DNA of 64,000 nt, taken from NCBI RefSeq assembly GCF_025141175.1, contig NZ_CP081155.1:2695001-2759000 (forward strand), given 5' to 3'. This document shows positions 43,751-54,263 of the stretch, piece by piece. The translations under genes were made by a program, and so were the position numbers. Position 1 is the stretch's first letter; the number at the start of each line of letters is the position of its first letter. The notes beneath the pieces are model-generated. The model saw nothing but the letters and a program-made list of their open reading frames with translations, had not been told where the DNA came from and ran no database searches. The DNA comes from Jannaschia sp. M317. GTDB lineage: Bacteria; Pseudomonadota; Alphaproteobacteria; Rhodobacterales; Rhodobacteraceae.

Positions 43751-44770
43751 ATGGCCCCACGCAAGCAGCCTGCCAAGGCAAAACCGAATGTCTCGAAGGA
43801 AGAGCTCCTTCAATACTACCGGGACATGCTCTTGATCCGGCGGTTCGAGGAAAAGGCGGGTCAGTTGTATGGGATGGGTCTGATCGGCGGCTTCTGCCAC
43901 CTGTATATCGGTCAGGAAGCAGTCGTGGTCGGCCTGGAGGCCGCCGCGAAAGAGGGCGACAAGCGCATCACTTCCTACCGCGACCACGGTCACATGCTGG
44001 CCTGTGGCATGGACCCCAAGGGCGTCATGGCCGAGCTGACGGGCCGCGAGGGGGGCTATTCCAAGGGCAAGGGTGGCTCGATGCACATGTTCTCCAAGGA
44101 GAAGCATTTCTACGGCGGCCACGGCATCGTCGGCGCACAGGTGCCGCTGGGGGCCGGCCTGGCATTCAGCGACAAGTACAAGGGGAACGACAACGTCACC
44201 TTTACCTATTTCGGGGACGGCGCGGCGAACCAGGGTCAGGTCTATGAGGCCTACAACATGGCCGAAATCTGGTCCCTGCCCTGCATTTTTGTGATCGAAA
44301 ACAACCAGTACGCCATGGGCACCTCGACCAAGCGGTCGACGCATTCACCGTCTTACTGGGAACGCGGCGCGGCCTACGGGATCGCGGGCGAGGAAGTCGA
44401 CGGCATGGACGTCCTGGCCGTCAAGGCCGCCGGTGAAAAGGCCGTGGCCCACTGCCGTGCGGGCAAGGGCCCCTACATCCTCGAAATCAAGACCTATCGC
44501 TATCGCGGTCACTCCATGTCCGACCCGGCCAAATACCGGACCCGCGACGAGGTGCAGAAAATGCGCGAAGAGCGGGACGCCATCGAAATGGTGCGCCAGA
44601 TGCTGTTGACCGGGGATCACGCCAGCGAGGACGACCTCAAGGCAATCGACAAAGAGATCAAGGACGTGGTCAACGCCTCGGCCGAGTTCGCCAAGGAAAG
44701 CCCGGAGCCCGCGCTCGAAGAGCTCTGGACCGATATTTATGCAGACGAAGTTCCGCAGGAGGCCGTGTAA
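43751..44770 (+). CDS. pdhA: Pyruvate dehydrogenase E1 alpha subunit
   Basis: 339 residues from ATG 43751, preceded by ggaggaa. The ThDP motif is GDGAANQGQVYEAYNM to ENNQY, and the phosphorylation-loop area is YRYRGHSMSDPAKYRTR. With PdhB it decarboxylates pyruvate. The next ORF, pdhB, starts immediately after the stop (44771). Confidence 0.97.
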   Translation: MAPRKQPAKAKPNVSKEELLQYYRDMLLIRRFEEKAGQLYGMGLIGGFCHLYIGQEAVVVGLEAAAKEGDKRITSYRDHGHMLACGMDPKGVMAELTGREGGYSKGKGGSMHMFSKEKHFYGGHGIVGAQVPLGAGLAFSDKYKGNDNVTFTYFGDGAANQGQVYEAYNMAEIWSLPCIFVIENNQYAMGTSTKRSTHSPSYWERGAAYGIAGEEVDGMDVLAVKAAGEKAVAHCRAGKGPYILEIKTYRYRGHSMSDPAKYRTRDEVQKMREERDAIEMVRQMLLTGDHASEDDLKAIDKEIKDVVNASAEFAKESPEPALEELWTDIYADEVPQEAV

Positions 44771-46147
44771 ATGGCGACTGAAATCCTGATGCCCGCCCTC
44801 TCCCCCACGATGGAGGAGGGCACGCTCGCAAAATGGCTGGTCAAGGAGGGCGACACCGTTTCGTCCGGTGACATCATGGCCGAGATCGAAACCGACAAGG
44901 CCACTATGGAATTTGAGGCCGTTGACGAAGGTGTCATCGGCAAGATCCTGGTCGCCGAGGGCACCGAAGGGGTGAAGGTCAACTCCCCCATCGCCGTACT
45001 GCTGGAAGAGGGCGAGAGCGCCGACGATATCCAGACCACGACCGAGGCCCCAACCCAGGACGCCCGCGAAGAGGCCGCGACCCCGGCACCCGCTGCCGCC
45101 CAGGTGGCCAGCGAAGAGCCCACCCCGCAGTCCAACGCATCGCCCGATTGGCCCGAGGGCACCGAGATGGTCAGCCAGACCGTCCGCGAAGCCATCCGCG
45201 ACGCCATGTCCGAAGAGATGCGCCGCGACGAAAACGTTTTCCTGATGGGGGAAGAGGTGGCCGAGTATCAAGGCGCCTACAAGATTTCCCAAGGGATGCT
45301 GGACGAATTCGGTGAAAAGCGCGTCATCGACACACCGATTACCGAACATGGGTTCACGGGTATCGCCGTCGGCGCGGCCTTCGGCGGCCTGCGTCCGATC
45401 GTGGAATTCATGACCTTTAATTTCGCCATGCAAGCCATTGATCAAATTATCAACTCGGCTGCTAAGACCCTCTACATGTCCGGTGGTCAGATGGGGGCAC
45501 CCATGGTGTTCCGTGGTCCCAATGGCGCTGCGGCGCGCGTCGGCGCCCAGCATTCTCAGGACTACGCCGCCTGGTATGCCAGCATTCCGGGCCTCAAGGT
45601 CGTGATGCCCTATTCGGCTGCGGACGCGAAGGGCCTGATGAAGACCGCGATCCGTGATCCTAATCCGGTCATCTTCCTTGAAAACGAAATCCTCTACGGC
45701 AAATCCTTCGACGTGCCGAAGCTGGACGATTTCACGATCCCCTTCGGCAAGGCAAAGATCTGGCGCGAAGGGTCCGACGTGACCATTGTCAGCTGGGGCA
45801 TCGGGATGACCTACGCCCTCAGCGCCGCGGAAAAGCTAGCAGCAGATGGGATCGAGGCCGAGGTTATCGACCTTCGGACCCTGCGGCCCGTCGACTACGA
45901 CACCGTGTTGGCCTCCGTCATGAAGACCAACCGCTGTGTTCTGGTCGAAGAGGCGTTCCCCGTCGCATCGTTCAGCGATCATATGGCGTCGACCATCATG
46001 CAGCGCGCCTTTGACTACCTGGACGCGCCGGTCGTGACCTGCACAGGCAAGGATGTGCCCATGCCCTACGCCGCGAACCTCGAAAAGCTGGCTTTGGTGA
46101 CCACCGATGAGGTCGTCGAAGCTGTCCGCTCCGTGACCTACAAATAA
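44771..46147 (+). CDS. pdhB: Pyruvate dehydrogenase E1 beta subunit with N-terminal lipoyl domain
   Basis: 458 residues. Residues 1-80 are a lipoyl domain with [10 protein letters not shown] carrying the modified lysine. An Ala/Pro linker precedes the E1 beta part ([26 protein letters not shown], [32 protein letters not shown]). The fusion is typical of alphaproteobacteria. The lipoyl domain is almost the same as that of PdhC (three or four changes in 80 residues). Confidence 0.97.
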   Translation: MATEILMPALSPTMEEGTLAKWLVKEGDTVSSGDIMAEIETDKATMEFEAVDEGVIGKILVAEGTEGVKVNSPIAVLLEEGESADDIQTTTEAPTQDAREEAATPAPAAAQVASEEPTPQSNASPDWPEGTEMVSQTVREAIRDAMSEEMRRDENVFLMGEEVAEYQGAYKISQGMLDEFGEKRVIDTPITEHGFTGIAVGAAFGGLRPIVEFMTFNFAMQAIDQIINSAAKTLYMSGGQMGAPMVFRGPNGAAARVGAQHSQDYAAWYASIPGLKVVMPYSAADAKGLMKTAIRDPNPVIFLENEILYGKSFDVPKLDDFTIPFGKAKIWREGSDVTIVSWGIGMTYALSAAEKLAADGIEAEVIDLRTLRPVDYDTVLASVMKTNRCVLVEEAFPVASFSDHMASTIMQRAFDYLDAPVVTCTGKDVPMPYAANLEKLALVTTDEVVEAVRSVTYK

Positions 46148-46159
46148 GGGACATCAGAT

Positions 46160-47461
46160 ATGGCAACCGAAATCCTGATGCCCGCCCTGTCCCCCACGAT
46201 GGAGGAGGGCACGCTTGCCAAGTGGCTCGTGAAGGAAGGCGATACCGTCTCTTCTGGCGACTTGCTGGCGGAAATTGAAACCGACAAGGCCACGATGGAG
46301 TTCGAGGCCGTGGACGAAGGCGTCATCGGCAAGATCCTGGTGGCCGAGGGCAGCGAGGGGGTGAAGGTCAACTCCCCCATCGCCGTGCTGCTGGAAGAAG
46401 GCGAAGACGCCTCTGCAATGGACAACATGTCCTCGGGCGACGGGGCGGCAGCCCCCGCACCAGCCGAAGCAGCCCCCGCCGAAGTTCCTGCCCCGTCTGC
46501 CGCGCCCGCTGCCGCCCCGACGGCCAAAGGCGACCGCGTCTTTGCGACCCCGCTCGCGCGGCGCATAGCCAAGGACAAGGGGCTGGATCTGAGCCAGATC
46601 ACCGGCTCTGGCCCACGCGGTCGCATCGTCAAGGCAGACGTGGAAAACGCGCAGCCGGGTGCCGCCAAGACCCCTGCCGCCGCAGAGGCCCCCAAGGCAG
46701 CACCGCAACCGGTAGCTGCTGCACCCGCAGGCCCCTCGACCGAAGCCGTGTTGAAGATGTACGCGGATCGCGAGTTCGAAGAGGTCAAGCTGGACGGCAT
46801 GCGCAAGACGATCGCCGCGCGCCTCACAGAAGCCAAGCAGACGATCCCGCACTTCTACCTGCGCCGGGACGTCCACCTGGACGCTCTGCTCAAGTTCCGC
46901 AGCCAGCTGAACAAGCAGCTGGAACCGCGCGGCGTAAAGCTGTCGGTCAATGACTTTGTCATCAAGGCATCGGCCTTGGCACTGCAGGCCGTGCCGGACG
47001 CCAACGCTGTCTGGGCTGGGGACAGGGTTCTGAAGCTGAAGCCTTCGGACGTCGCAGTCGCCGTGGCCATCGAAGGTGGTCTCTTCACTCCCGTTCTTAA
47101 GGACGCGGAAATGAAGTCACTGTCTGCACTGTCCGCTGAGATGAAGGATCTGGCGAAACGGGCCCGTGATCGCAAACTCGCCCCCCACGAATACCAAGGC
47201 GGCAGTTTTGCGATTTCCAACCTTGGCATGTTCGGGATCGATAACTTCGACGCCGTCATCAATCCGCCCCACGGCTCCATCCTCGCTGTCGGCGCGGGTG
47301 TGAAAAAGCCCGTGATCGGTGCGGACGGAGAGATTACCGCCGCGACCGTCATGTCGGTCACACTCAGTGTTGACCACAGGGTGATCGATGGCGCGCTTGG
47401 TGCCGAGTGGTTGAAGGCGTTCGCCGACAACCTCGAGAATCCCATGACGATGCTCGCCTAA
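46160..47461 (+). CDS. pdhC: Dihydrolipoamide acetyltransferase (PDH E2)
   Basis: 433 residues. The lipoyl domain is at 1-80, then an Ala/Pro linker, the peripheral-subunit-binding domain ([19 protein letters not shown]), and the catalytic domain with [17 protein letters not shown]. It is the core of the complex. The E3 gene is not in the window. A strong terminator follows. Confidence 0.97.
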   Translation: MATEILMPALSPTMEEGTLAKWLVKEGDTVSSGDLLAEIETDKATMEFEAVDEGVIGKILVAEGSEGVKVNSPIAVLLEEGEDASAMDNMSSGDGAAAPAPAEAAPAEVPAPSAAPAAAPTAKGDRVFATPLARRIAKDKGLDLSQITGSGPRGRIVKADVENAQPGAAKTPAAAEAPKAAPQPVAAAPAGPSTEAVLKMYADREFEEVKLDGMRKTIAARLTEAKQTIPHFYLRRDVHLDALLKFRSQLNKQLEPRGVKLSVNDFVIKASALALQAVPDANAVWAGDRVLKLKPSDVAVAVAIEGGLFTPVLKDAEMKSLSALSAEMKDLAKRARDRKLAPHEYQGGSFAISNLGMFGIDNFDAVINPPHGSILAVGAGVKKPVIGADGEITAATVMSVTLSVDHRVIDGALGAEWLKAFADNLENPMTMLA

Positions 47462-47475
47462 ACCCTACAGATACG

Positions 47476-47509
47476 AAAAAGGGGCGGCCGAATGGCCGCC
47501 CCTTTTTTT
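47476..47509. terminator. Terminator after pdhC (bidirectional, shared with cysE)
   Basis: A 14-bp perfect stem (47476-47489 with 47494-47507) has a gaat loop and seven T. On the minus strand it also gives a T-run for cysE. Confidence 0.9.
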
Positions 47510-47525
47510 GCTCCTGAGTACCAGC

Positions 47526-48344
47526 CTAGGTTTCCGTTCCGCGCACGCCTATAAGCTGATCCATCATGATTGACGGTTGCGCACATCCCGCTTCTCCGAC
47601 GATGCGCGCTGGAACACCCGCGACAGTCTTCATTGCCGGCACGGGTTCAAGCACGACGGAACCGGCGGCAATCCGGCTACAATGCCCGACACGGATATTT
47701 CCCAACACCTTCGCACCAGCGCCGATCAGCACACCGTCCTCGATTTTCGGATGCCGGTCGTCATCTTCCTTGCCGGTCCCGCCCAAAGTGACCGAATGCA
47801 GCATCGATACATTGTTACCGACCACGGCAGTCTCGCCGATGACGATACTATGGGCGTGGTCGATCATGATCCCCCGCCCGATCCGAGCGCCAGGGTGGAT
47901 GTCCACACCAAAGGTCTCACTCACCCGCATCTGAACAAAATACGCGAGATCCTTGCGGCCGGTTCGCCACAACCAATTGCCAATTCGATAGGCCTGAATT
48001 GCCTGGAACCCCTTGAAGAAAAGGATTGGCTGCAAAAACCTGTGGCAAGCCGGATCCCTTTCGAAAACTGCCACGATGTCAGCCCGCGCCGCCTGCCCCA
48101 GTGTCGGATCAGCGGCATATGCCGCGTCCGAAATCTCACGCAGAAGCTGATCACTCATTTCGCCAGAAGCAAGTTTCTGCGCGAAACGATACGCCAACGC
48201 CTTTTCCAGGCTGTCATGGTGCAGGATCGAAGCGTGGACCAACCCTCCCAGCAACGGCTCGGCGCGGATTGCGTCGCGGGCCTCTTCAAGAGTCTGGTCC
48301 CAGACCTTGTCAACGGAACGCACGGTGATCTGGGTTTGGGTCAT
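47526..48344 (-). CDS. cysE: Serine O-acetyltransferase
   Basis: 272 residues. The N-terminal helical domain precedes the left-handed beta-helix: VDIHPGARIGRGIMIDHAHSI, ETAVVGNNVSMLHSVTLGGTG, GVLIGAGAKVLGNIRVG and GSVVLEPVPAMKTVAGVPARI. It makes O-acetylserine for cysteine synthesis. It is the last gene on this strand after the GTA cluster, 74 nt from g15. The same cysE-GTA neighbourhood is known to me from other Rhodobacterales. Confidence 0.96.
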   Translation of the reverse strand: MTQTQITVRSVDKVWDQTLEEARDAIRAEPLLGGLVHASILHHDSLEKALAYRFAQKLASGEMSDQLLREISDAAYAADPTLGQAARADIVAVFERDPACHRFLQPILFFKGFQAIQAYRIGNWLWRTGRKDLAYFVQMRVSETFGVDIHPGARIGRGIMIDHAHSIVIGETAVVGNNVSMLHSVTLGGTGKEDDDRHPKIEDGVLIGAGAKVLGNIRVGHCSRIAAGSVVLEPVPAMKTVAGVPARIVGEAGCAQPSIMMDQLIGVRGTET

Positions 48345-48417
48345 GACGATCTTCCCTTGTCAGACCTCCTACCTAAGCCCGCAATCAACAGCTTGCAAAC
48401 CTGCGCATCCGCTGTGG

Positions 48418-51400
48418 TCACGCAAGCGTGAGGTCAGCCCAATGACCGGGACCGAAGACGTCGGACATTTGAGCTACCCGCAACCGCCCCCCACCGCCAG
48501 CAACCAGCGCCAACTCCAAGGCCGATACGACAACCTGCGGGGTATCCACGTCCCGGCTCAGCACGAGCTCTCCGCCCCCATCGCGCAGTTCGACGCGATA
48601 CCGCTCGGACGCTTCCGCCAAAGGCACATCAGAAATGTCCCAAGCCTCCCCGACGGCCCTGCTCCGACGAACCCAACTGACCCCAAGATCAGCGCCTTGC
48701 GGCATCGCACGCAGGTGCACTGGTGCATAGGGTCGCAACCCCTCACCCCGGATTGTCCGGGTCTGCTGGCGGTAGGTTTCATGATCCAGAGGAAGCCGGG
48801 CTGCCCCATATCGATAGTACCGGGGCAAGCCCAAGGCATCCGGAGGCAAGTCCAGCTGCTCCGGCCCTCCATCCAACAAGGCAACAACGCTGCCCGCAGG
48901 CCACGAAGCTGGCATATTCGCCTCGGTGCCGCGCTGTCCACGCAGGCGCATCGACAAGCCCCAAACACCGGGTTCAATGACGCGCGCGTCCCGAAATTGC
49001 AGGATTTCCCAACCGCTTGCGGCACCGGTTCCAACCGCCATCGCATTTGCACCCGCCAGCAGGCTCGCTTCCGACACACTGGCAAGCGTCCCGCCCGCGA
49101 CACGGACCACGACTTCCTCTCCCCGGTCCCAAAGCCCCGGTCGTGCTGCCAGTAACTCCGTTTCCGTCCGTCCCAAAATCGAAGGAACATCTACAAGCGT
49201 ATTCAAACGGTAATCGGCGTCCGCCACCGATGAATAGATCGCGACGCTCCCAGGCCAGGGGCGGGCGGATACAGCAACATGCGGGGCCTGCGGATCTTCC
49301 TTGCCGGTCAGAAGCGGCAGATCCATGATCACCGCCTCAACCGGAAGCGAAGCGCGCGGACGCAGTTGGCCAGACCCATCTTCGACCGCATCACTGGGTT
49401 CCAACGTCGCTTTCTCGGTCCGAACGGCCTGAATTCGACGCTGTCCCGCATCCTCGATACGGTCGACGCGATACGTTTCGCCATCGCCATCCAGTGTGAT
49501 GAGGTCACCCGCCCGCACCTCCCGCGCGGAGGGCGGCAAAGCCGTCTGCAATCCGTCACGTGCGATCCGGGCTTCTGCAAGAAACCGCTCCGCCAAGGCA
49601 TGTCCTTCACCCGTCGTCAGAGACAAGGGTAGTTCGCTTTCTGCGATCGGCAAAGCCGCACCGCCAGGCAGCACCGCGTCCCCTACCTTGGTGGTAAAAC
49701 TGCCAACTGCATCGATGTGCTGGACCCGTACGCGCCCCGACACATCTGCCTCTGCCGCCCGCTCGATATGAACAGTGGCGTCTCCCTCAGGGACAAGATG
49801 CGCTCGCTCCAACGACCAGACGACTGCATCCGAACGCATGAAAAACGCCACTACTCCGTCCCGCTCTGCCACATCAACGCCATGGGCAAGCAAGAGCGGT
49901 TGCAGATCCGCGCGCGCAGATTGGACATTCTGAACCGGATAGCCACGCAGGGCCCCATGGACCCCGGACACGTCGATGGCTTGAAGGCCCGAGGACCGGC
50001 AAATCTCTTCGATTACATTGGCCAGGGGCACGTTGCCGGATCGACCGTTGATCCAATGGCCTCGTCCGTAGTTATCCCCATCGCTCCAGAAAGACAAAAG
50101 ATCCGGGAACGCCGGCCATGGCCGCGCATCCCATGCCCAGGCCAGTGATCGATCCATATCCACCATTGCCTGATCATAGACATCCGAAACGGGGTTCTGA
50201 TCCGGGTCGCTCCAATGGCTCAGCATTGCCCGCAAATACTGCATCTGGATCATATCGTCCCGCCTACCGTTGGAATGGCGCGGCAGTTGGGACTCCGATG
50301 ATTTCGGATCCAGGAACTTGTTGGGTTGGTTGGTTCCCTTATCGATCGCCGCACACCCGAACTCGGTAAACCGAATAGGTTTGGAACGCGGCACCCAGGC
50401 TGTCGGCGTATTCAGGCGAACCCCATCGATCCGGTCGTGATGAGGCTCCTGCCACCAGGACCGAATGTCCTTGTAGCGAAAGACCCAAGGCTCTCCGTGC
50501 GCGCCATCCTCAATCGGGACCCGTCGCTGCGCAGCCCGCGCTTCCTCCGTCGGATAGTACCAATCGAACCCCTCACCACCCTCGATATTGGCGCGCAGAT
50601 AATCGAGGTTTCCGATATTGCGGTACGCGCTGTCGGCGTGATCCTCTCCGTCGCGCCAGTCTGACAAAGGCATGTAGTTGTCGATCCCGATGAAATCGAT
50701 CTCCGGCGCGGACCAGAGCGGATCGAGATTGAAATGGACGTTGCCGCTGTCAGCAGGATGATAGCCATAATACTCCGACCAATCCGCAGCATAGCTTATT
50801 TTCGCATACGGCAGCAGCTGTCGGACTTCCGCGGCGAGCGAAACCATCTGCGCAACCGCCGGAAAACTGTCTCCTGCCCCACGAATTCGTGTCAGCCCAC
50901 GCATCTCCGACCCGATACAAAAGGCTTCAACGCCACCCGCTGCCGCGCAGAGCGCGGCATAATGCAGAATAAACCGTCGGTACGACCATTCCTGCGGACC
51001 ACTGTAGGTGACCACCCCGTCTCCCACGTGAAAATGCTCCGAAGCGGCCGTCCCAAAGAAAGCTTCAACCTCACCTGCCGCTGCCGCGGTCCGATCGGCG
51101 CTGCCTGACTGGTCTGGTGCCAGTTCCGTGGTAATCCGACCTCGCCAGGGCAGAACCGCCTGCTCTGCCGCACCATAGGGGTCGGGCAGGCCATTCCCCT
51201 CCAACTGATCCATCAGGATGAACGGATAAAAGGTCACCTCAATGCCCCGCGACGTCAGATCGCGCACCGCTTCAACGACCGACGCATCGCCAGGCGTGCC
51301 ACCGTAGACCGGTCGCTCCTCGACAATCGGCACAATGCCCGCGACATCCCTGCCGGCACCGGCAACCGTCCAGGCGATCGGAGTCCCCTCTGCGTCCAGA

Positions 51401-52305
51401 TGCTCTGCCCTCGGGCGGACAGTGCAATGGCTGCATCGCAGATCATCCCCGAACCAGGACACGACGAGCGATGCGGCCCCGACGTTCGGAAGTTCCTCTT
51501 CAAGGTCACGCATGGACACACGGAAATCACTGATATCCTGCAAGGTACTGACGTTGGCCGATTGACTGTCGCCAACCCCACCGCCGTAATGAACCGCTGT
51601 GGTCGCCAGCGAGTATTCACCTGTTCCGGGTACCAGCGCGACACCGCGTAACAGCTCTGCCGGGGACCCAACGCCTTCGGCATTCATCCGACTGCGTACA
51701 ACCTCGAACGACATTTGAGGGACCCGATTGCCAAACTGGGTCAGGTCCATGTCCTCGATGACGACATAAGCTGTTCCACGAAACGCCGGTGCCGCTTCCT
51801 CTCCTTCGATGGCCGAAATCAGCGCATCCGGCAGCTGATCCTCGGAACCATCGTAGACGCGCAAGGTCAGGCTATCCCGCGAAATCTCGCTTCCGTCTGC
51901 CCAGATCCGCCCGATCCGCGTGATCGGCCCTTCTGACAGCGCGACTGCCACCGAAATCGAATAGCTGAACTGCGTGACCTGCGGCGATTTCGGCGCGCCC
52001 TTGCCACCTCCCGACACGTTTCGTTCCTCCCGGAACCGGCTGGCCCAGATGACCTGACCTCCGACCCGCACGCGCCCATAGACGCGCGGTATAGCTGCCC
52101 CTTCCGCCGCTCCGGTCAGGCGGAACCGATCGATCCGTCCGTGTTCAACAGCATCCGCTCCGGCTCCCATGATCCGCTGGTCGATCACCCGCCCCAGCGT
52201 CGCGCCTGCCGCCCGCCCGATCACAGCCGCGCTCAGGCCCAAGACAGACCCGCCCAGACTGCCGCCGATAGTCGCGCCAACCGCGCCCAGTACGAGTGTG
52301 GCCAT
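48418..52305 (-). CDS. GTA host-specificity/tail protein (orfg15)
   Basis: 1295 residues, the largest gene of the cluster. The first 500 residues form a baseplate-like part; in the middle a TIM-barrel-like region contains DWSEYYGYHPADSGNVHFNLD, DFIGIDNYMPLSDWRDG and RFTEFGCAAIDKGTNQPNKF, and the end is a tail/receptor-binding part. This is the RcGTA g15 architecture. It overlaps nothing but lies 4 nt after g14. In this stretch the sequence looks less GC-rich than g1-g5. Confidence 0.93.
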   Translation of the reverse strand: MATLVLGAVGATIGGSLGGSVLGLSAAVIGRAAGATLGRVIDQRIMGAGADAVEHGRIDRFRLTGAAEGAAIPRVYGRVRVGGQVIWASRFREERNVSGGGKGAPKSPQVTQFSYSISVAVALSEGPITRIGRIWADGSEISRDSLTLRVYDGSEDQLPDALISAIEGEEAAPAFRGTAYVVIEDMDLTQFGNRVPQMSFEVVRSRMNAEGVGSPAELLRGVALVPGTGEYSLATTAVHYGGGVGDSQSANVSTLQDISDFRVSMRDLEEELPNVGAASLVVSWFGDDLRCSHCTVRPRAEHLDAEGTPIAWTVAGAGRDVAGIVPIVEERPVYGGTPGDASVVEAVRDLTSRGIEVTFYPFILMDQLEGNGLPDPYGAAEQAVLPWRGRITTELAPDQSGSADRTAAAAGEVEAFFGTAASEHFHVGDGVVTYSGPQEWSYRRFILHYAALCAAAGGVEAFCIGSEMRGLTRIRGAGDSFPAVAQMVSLAAEVRQLLPYAKISYAADWSEYYGYHPADSGNVHFNLDPLWSAPEIDFIGIDNYMPLSDWRDGEDHADSAYRNIGNLDYLRANIEGGEGFDWYYPTEEARAAQRRVPIEDGAHGEPWVFRYKDIRSWWQEPHHDRIDGVRLNTPTAWVPRSKPIRFTEFGCAAIDKGTNQPNKFLDPKSSESQLPRHSNGRRDDMIQMQYLRAMLSHWSDPDQNPVSDVYDQAMVDMDRSLAWAWDARPWPAFPDLLSFWSDGDNYGRGHWINGRSGNVPLANVIEEICRSSGLQAIDVSGVHGALRGYPVQNVQSARADLQPLLLAHGVDVAERDGVVAFFMRSDAVVWSLERAHLVPEGDATVHIERAAEADVSGRVRVQHIDAVGSFTTKVGDAVLPGGAALPIAESELPLSLTTGEGHALAERFLAEARIARDGLQTALPPSAREVRAGDLITLDGDGETYRVDRIEDAGQRRIQAVRTEKATLEPSDAVEDGSGQLRPRASLPVEAVIMDLPLLTGKEDPQAPHVAVSARPWPGSVAIYSSVADADYRLNTLVDVPSILGRTETELLAARPGLWDRGEEVVVRVAGGTLASVSEASLLAGANAMAVGTGAASGWEILQFRDARVIEPGVWGLSMRLRGQRGTEANMPASWPAGSVVALLDGGPEQLDLPPDALGLPRYYRYGAARLPLDHETYRQQTRTIRGEGLRPYAPVHLRAMPQGADLGVSWVRRSRAVGEAWDISDVPLAEASERYRVELRDGGGELVLSRDVDTPQVVVSALELALVAGGGGRLRVAQMSDVFGPGHWADLTLA

Positions 52306-52308
52306 AGA

Positions 52309-52755
52309 TCAGTCCTCCGGTTCCGCCGTGGCGGGAAAGTCGAAGCGCGCCGCGATCCGGCGCGCCCAAGGCTTCGACAGGGCACTTTCGACGACCCCGT
52401 GGCCTGAGTAGGCATGAATGAATGCAGGGGTTTCCCCGCTGCGGCTCAAGATGCCCAGATGCTTGGCCACCGACCCGTCCCGCATTCGAAACAGCAGACA
52501 CTCTCCGTCCGACAACGCACGGTTCGGGGGAACCGGAGTCAGATGCCGAAGGGCAGCTTCCCACAGGCGTTCCTCGTGCTGAGGCTCAGACCAGTCGGCG
52601 GTGTACGCAGGCACGACCTCCGGCTCTCCGCCATAGACAGCGCGCCAAACACCACGCACCAGACCAAGGCAGTCTGTCCCGACCGCCTTCGATGACCCTT
52701 GATGCAGATAGGCCGTCCCGATCCAGGACCGTGCTGCCGCCACCACGCGGCTCAT
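52309..52755 (-). CDS. GTA NlpC/P60-type cell wall peptidase (orfg14)
   Basis: 148 residues from ATG 52755. GTDCLGLVRGVW carries the catalytic Cys and KHLGILS the His of the NlpC/P60 fold. It probably cuts peptidoglycan peptides during delivery. The start overlaps the g13 stop (ATGA). Confidence 0.93.
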   Translation of the reverse strand: MSRVVAAARSWIGTAYLHQGSSKAVGTDCLGLVRGVWRAVYGGEPEVVPAYTADWSEPQHEERLWEAALRHLTPVPPNRALSDGECLLFRMRDGSVAKHLGILSRSGETPAFIHAYSGHGVVESALSKPWARRIAARFDFPATAEPED

Positions 52756-53624
52756 CGCTTGCCACCATCGTTCACGGCACGGCTGTTTGGATATGCCATC
52801 ATCCAATCGTCACCCGGAATATGCGGGAAACCGCGAAAATTCAGAAGGTTGTCGAACTTGAACCGACAGGTCGCCATCCGTTTGTCGCATCCAGCCTGCA
52901 GCCGGACCCGGTCGCCAGCGGCAATCGGTGCACGCAGCCCAGCCCAAAGCTCGATGCGCCGGGACGTGGTACCGATACGGTCGGTCTTGACCTGTTCGCT
53001 CAATCCGGACGCGGCTCCGTCGAGCACGTCGAGACGACCTCGTTCAAACCAACGCGCCTCATAAAGATCCGGGATCGGCAGGAACAGAACACGCGCGTCC
53101 TCGACCTCGACCACCTCAACTTCCAACGTAAAGATATCGTCCGACAGATCCTTTCGACACCGCCCATCCCCCAACACCGCATCGCACCGCGATTGAAAGA
53201 CACGTCCCTGCGTCTTGTTCAGCGCCTCTGCCAAGCCCCGCAGCTCCGCCGAAAACCGCCCATCCCCCCAGCTGATCTCTCCGAGGGATCCTCGAAACAG
53301 GATCTCGAAGCTCCCCGGATCCTGCCAGTTCACCAGATAGGCCGTCACCTCCGCCGCATCCCAGCGCCCTGCCTTCAGGTCGGCCTCCGAAATGACATCG
53401 TGCTGCAAGGCCCCGCTCGCCTCGACGTTATCGACCGCCATTCCGGTCGACGCCTGTAGCGCGCCTGCCGCCATACCCGAAGACGCAAGACAGGCCACGC
53501 CATCGACGATCATGTCGCGATCGTGATCGGTAAATCCATGCACGATCCCGTCCTTGCGCCGCAGCACCCAGGCGCGACACACGGTCGAGGTGCCAATGGC
53601 GAGATGATCCGCCAGCGCGCTCAC
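52752..53624 (-). CDS. GTA baseplate hub protein, DUF2163 type (orfg13)
   Basis: 290 residues. RAWVLRRKDGIVHGFTDHD at the start and SRCDAVLGDGRCRKDLSDD plus LQAGCDKRMATCRFKFDNLLNFRGFPHIPG at the end are typical; four Cys in pairs may hold a metal or Fe-S cluster, as known for the RcGTA hub. It overlaps g12 by 4 nt. Confidence 0.93.
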   Translation of the reverse strand: MSALADHLAIGTSTVCRAWVLRRKDGIVHGFTDHDRDMIVDGVACLASSGMAAGALQASTGMAVDNVEASGALQHDVISEADLKAGRWDAAEVTAYLVNWQDPGSFEILFRGSLGEISWGDGRFSAELRGLAEALNKTQGRVFQSRCDAVLGDGRCRKDLSDDIFTLEVEVVEVEDARVLFLPIPDLYEARWFERGRLDVLDGAASGLSEQVKTDRIGTTSRRIELWAGLRAPIAAGDRVRLQAGCDKRMATCRFKFDNLLNFRGFPHIPGDDWMMAYPNSRAVNDGGKR

Positions 53625-54253
53625 GACCGCAGCTCCACAACCGGCACGTCCGGCACATCGCCCGCATGAAAACTGGCGACAGAGGTTTGAATACCATCAC
53701 TGTCGAACCGCACCGGCACGTCGAACTCGAACCCTGCCGTCACATCGACGCCCTCATCTGGCGGCGAAAAGAACGTCACCACGCCGCTGGCCACATCGAC
53801 GTCATAGTGGATCGTGTCCTGCAACTCGTCATTCTGAACACCGACCCGCACCGTGCCAAACACAGGTTTCGTGATTGGGCGGCGATAGCTCTGCTCGCCG
53901 GAAACATAGGCTTTCGACAGCGAGAACGCCGTCTGAACGCCGTCACCCACCCCGATGATCTGGTCCGTAAAGGCCACCTTCTTGGACGGGGCACAGGATT
54001 TGTGATCCGACCAATCCTTCCACCTGAACCCGAAAAGCCGCCCACGTCGTGCCTCGAAAAAGGCGATGAGGTCAGCAATATCGTCCAACGACCGCATCCC
54101 TACGCCAGCGTCATAGCGTCTGCGCGAATGCGCCCAGGGCGTGTTCCGCTCTTCGTGGCCATTGGCCATGGCGACGATCTCGGTCAGGCGTTCCGGCCCG
54201 CCGACAGATCCCAGCGACAGGCGTGGCGGGAACTGAATTTCGTGAAAGGACAT
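53621..54253 (-). CDS. GTA distal tail protein, DUF2460 (orfg12)
   Basis: 210 residues. It starts FHEIQFPPRLSLGSVGGPER and contains ARRGRLFGFRWKDWSD and FAVSFxxPDEGVDV-like turns; the end is DVPVVELRS. DUF2460 is the distal tail of siphophage-like GTA. It is coupled to g13. Confidence 0.93.
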   Translation of the reverse strand: MSFHEIQFPPRLSLGSVGGPERLTEIVAMANGHEERNTPWAHSRRRYDAGVGMRSLDDIADLIAFFEARRGRLFGFRWKDWSDHKSCAPSKKVAFTDQIIGVGDGVQTAFSLSKAYVSGEQSYRRPITKPVFGTVRVGVQNDELQDTIHYDVDVASGVVTFFSPPDEGVDVTAGFEFDVPVRFDSDGIQTSVASFHAGDVPDVPVVELRS

Positions 54254-54263
54254 GGTCCGCTCC

